A stretch of DNA of 9,833 nt. It comes from an uncultured Polyangiaceae bacterium (GTDB lineage Bacteria; Myxococcota_A; Polyangia; Polyangiales; Houyiibacteriaceae). Position 1 is the first letter of the stretch; every line of letters starts with the position of its first letter. Below the pieces are notes generated by a model. The model was not told where the DNA came from and ran no database searches. It saw only the letters and a program-made list of their open reading frames with translations. The DNA is taken from positions 1 through 9,833 of the forward strand of contig CAMYJN010000053.1 of assembly GCA_947258625.1 (NCBI GenBank), given 5' to 3'. Of this stretch, positions 8,576 to 9,833 are shown piece by piece. The position numbers were made by a program, and so were the translations under genes.

Positions 8576-9833
8576 ATGACGCGCTACGAGCCAGGGACGA
8601 TTGAGCCCAAGTGGCAGGCCTTTTGGGAGAAGGACGACACGTTTCGCACGCCCGAAGAGACGGGCCGTCCGAAGACATACATTCTCGACATGTTTCCCTA
8701 TCCGTCGGGCTCGGGCCTGCACGTCGGGCATCCAGAGGGCTACACGGCAACCGACATCATGGCGCGCTATCGCCGCGCCACTGGCCACGACGTGCTGCAT
8801 CCGATGGGCTGGGATGCGTTCGGCCTGCCCGCCGAGCAGCATGCGATCCTCACCGGCACCCATCCGCGCGACACGACGGCGGAGAACATCGCGACCTTCA
8901 AGCGCCAGCTCAAGATGCTCGGCTTCAGCTATGACTGGGCTCGTGAGATCGACACGACCTCACCCGACTACGTCAAGTGGACGCAGTGGATCTTCCTCAA
9001 GCTCTTCGAGCGCGGCCTAGCCTACCAGAGCGAAATTCCGGTCAACTGGTGCCCAGCGCTTGGCACGGTTCTCGCGAACGAAGAGGTGATCAATGGGCTG
9101 AGCGAGCGGGGCGGACATCCGGTCGAACGGGTGCCGCTTCGGCAGTGGGTGCTCAGGATCACCGCCTATGCCGACCGGCTCCTCACGGACCTCGACGCCG
9201 TCGAATGGCCCAACAGCACCCGCATCATGCAGCAGGAATGGATTGGCCGTTCAGAAGGAGCGGAGGTGAAGTTCGATGTCGTCGACTACGACGCGAGCAT
9301 CGAAGTCTTCACGACGCGGCCGGACACACTCTTTGGCGCAACCTTCATGGTGCTGGCGCCGGAGCACCCCTTGGTCGAGCAGGTCACGACCGATGAACGG
9401 CGCGGTGAAGTCGAATCCTACGTCGAGCAGGCCAAGAACAAGAGCGAACGCGACCGCCAGGCAAACAAAGAGAAGACCGGTGTCTTCACAGGTGGCTTGG
9501 CGATCAACCCGGTCAACGGCGCCGAGGTGCCCATTTACATCGCCGACTACGTGCTTTGGGGCTACGGCACCGGTGCGATCATGGCGGTTCCCGCCCACGA
9601 CGAACGCGACTTTGAATTTGCAACCGCGCACGGGATTCCCATCGTCGAGGTGGTGAGCAAGACCGGTACGCCGATCGAGGTCCCGATGAAAGAAGCGATG
9701 GTCGAGCAGGGCGTTGCGGTGAACTCGGGCAAGTACGACGGCTTGAAGACCGCGGAGTTCAAGAAGCGGGTTACCGCGGACCTCGACGCGGCGGGCCATG
9801 GAACGGCGCGCGTCGAGTACAAGCTTCGCGATT
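8576..9833 (+). CDS. leuS: Leucyl-tRNA synthetase, N-terminal half (runs off the window)
   Basis: LeuRS charges tRNA-Leu in the cytoplasm. The 419 visible residues are about half of a normal bacterial LeuRS. The class I signature is HVGH (49-52) in [17 protein letters not shown], followed by [17 protein letters not shown]. The CP1 editing domain shows the Thr-rich segment TTRPDTLFG (246-254) and [15 protein letters not shown] (331-345), with the Asp345 that clears mischarged amino acids, so hydrolytic editing should be intact. Where many LeuRS carry a Cys zinc cluster after WCP, this one has LSERGGHPV (around 175-183), a variant known in several phyla. The KMSKS loop and anticodon domain lie beyond the window. 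ATG 8576 gives the common MTRYEP start; an in-frame ATG at 8564 would add four residues. Neither has a strong Shine-Dalgarno. Confidence 0.97.
   Translation, partial: MTRYEPGTIEPKWQAFWEKDDTFRTPEETGRPKTYILDMFPYPSGSGLHVGHPEGYTATDIMARYRRATGHDVLHPMGWDAFGLPAEQHAILTGTHPRDTTAENIATFKRQLKMLGFSYDWAREIDTTSPDYVKWTQWIFLKLFERGLAYQSEIPVNWCPALGTVLANEEVINGLSERGGHPVERVPLRQWVLRITAYADRLLTDLDAVEWPNSTRIMQQEWIGRSEGAEVKFDVVDYDASIEVFTTRPDTLFGATFMVLAPEHPLVEQVTTDERRGEVESYVEQAKNKSERDRQANKEKTGVFTGGLAINPVNGAEVPIYIADYVLWGYGTGAIMAVPAHDERDFEFATAHGIPIVEVVSKTGTPIEVPMKEAMVEQGVAVNSGKYDGLKTAEFKKRVTADLDAAGHGTARVEYKLRD

Noticed and set aside
8538..8576. Possible terminator or promoter between the cytochrome and leuS
   Set aside because: The 37-nt gap has no convincing stem with a T-run and no -35/-10 pair, so no site is called.

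Overview
This is a high-GC, gene-dense bacterial chromosome segment. Two c-type cytochrome lipoproteins with lipobox signal peptides indicate a Gram-negative host. GC-rich third codon positions, a diheme lipoprotein of the SO2930 type and a leucyl-tRNA synthetase carrying SERGGHPV in place of the usual Cys cluster would fit a myxobacterial or other former deltaproteobacterial lineage. That placement is an impression from sequence style and was not tested. I see no mobile element, CRISPR array, tRNA or rRNA, and no sign of recent transfer.

Layout. On the minus strand, positions 1-2106 hold a thiamine unit. It runs from a TPP riboswitch (2031-2106) to thiC (224-2002), then, 24 nt further on, to the start of a small haem-binding lipoprotein that leaves the window at base 1. 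The riboswitch has a readable expression platform: mutually exclusive anti-sequestor and sequestor helices around the thiC Shine-Dalgarno. A short divergent intergenic region (about 2107-2169) separates it from everything else, which is on the plus strand.

On the plus strand, positions 2170-7391 form a compact five-gene cluster joined by start/stop overlaps or an 8-nt gap. In order it encodes a metallo-beta-lactamase-fold protein related to alkylsulfatases, a PAPS-dependent sulfotransferase, a zinc-type medium-chain dehydrogenase, a classical short-chain dehydrogenase and an integral-membrane di-iron hydroxylase of the sterol desaturase/fatty-acid hydroxylase superfamily. The set suggests hydroxylation, oxidation or reduction, and sulfonation (or desulfation) of a hydrophobic alcohol such as a lipid, sterol or isoprenoid. 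The substrate cannot be read from sequence. This is the least familiar part of the window. After it come an SO2930-type diheme cytochrome lipoprotein (7441-8538) and the first half of leuS (8576 to the window end), a housekeeping gene.

The coding regions leave almost no free space; the longest gene-free stretch (2003-2169) is the riboswitch leader plus divergent promoter region.
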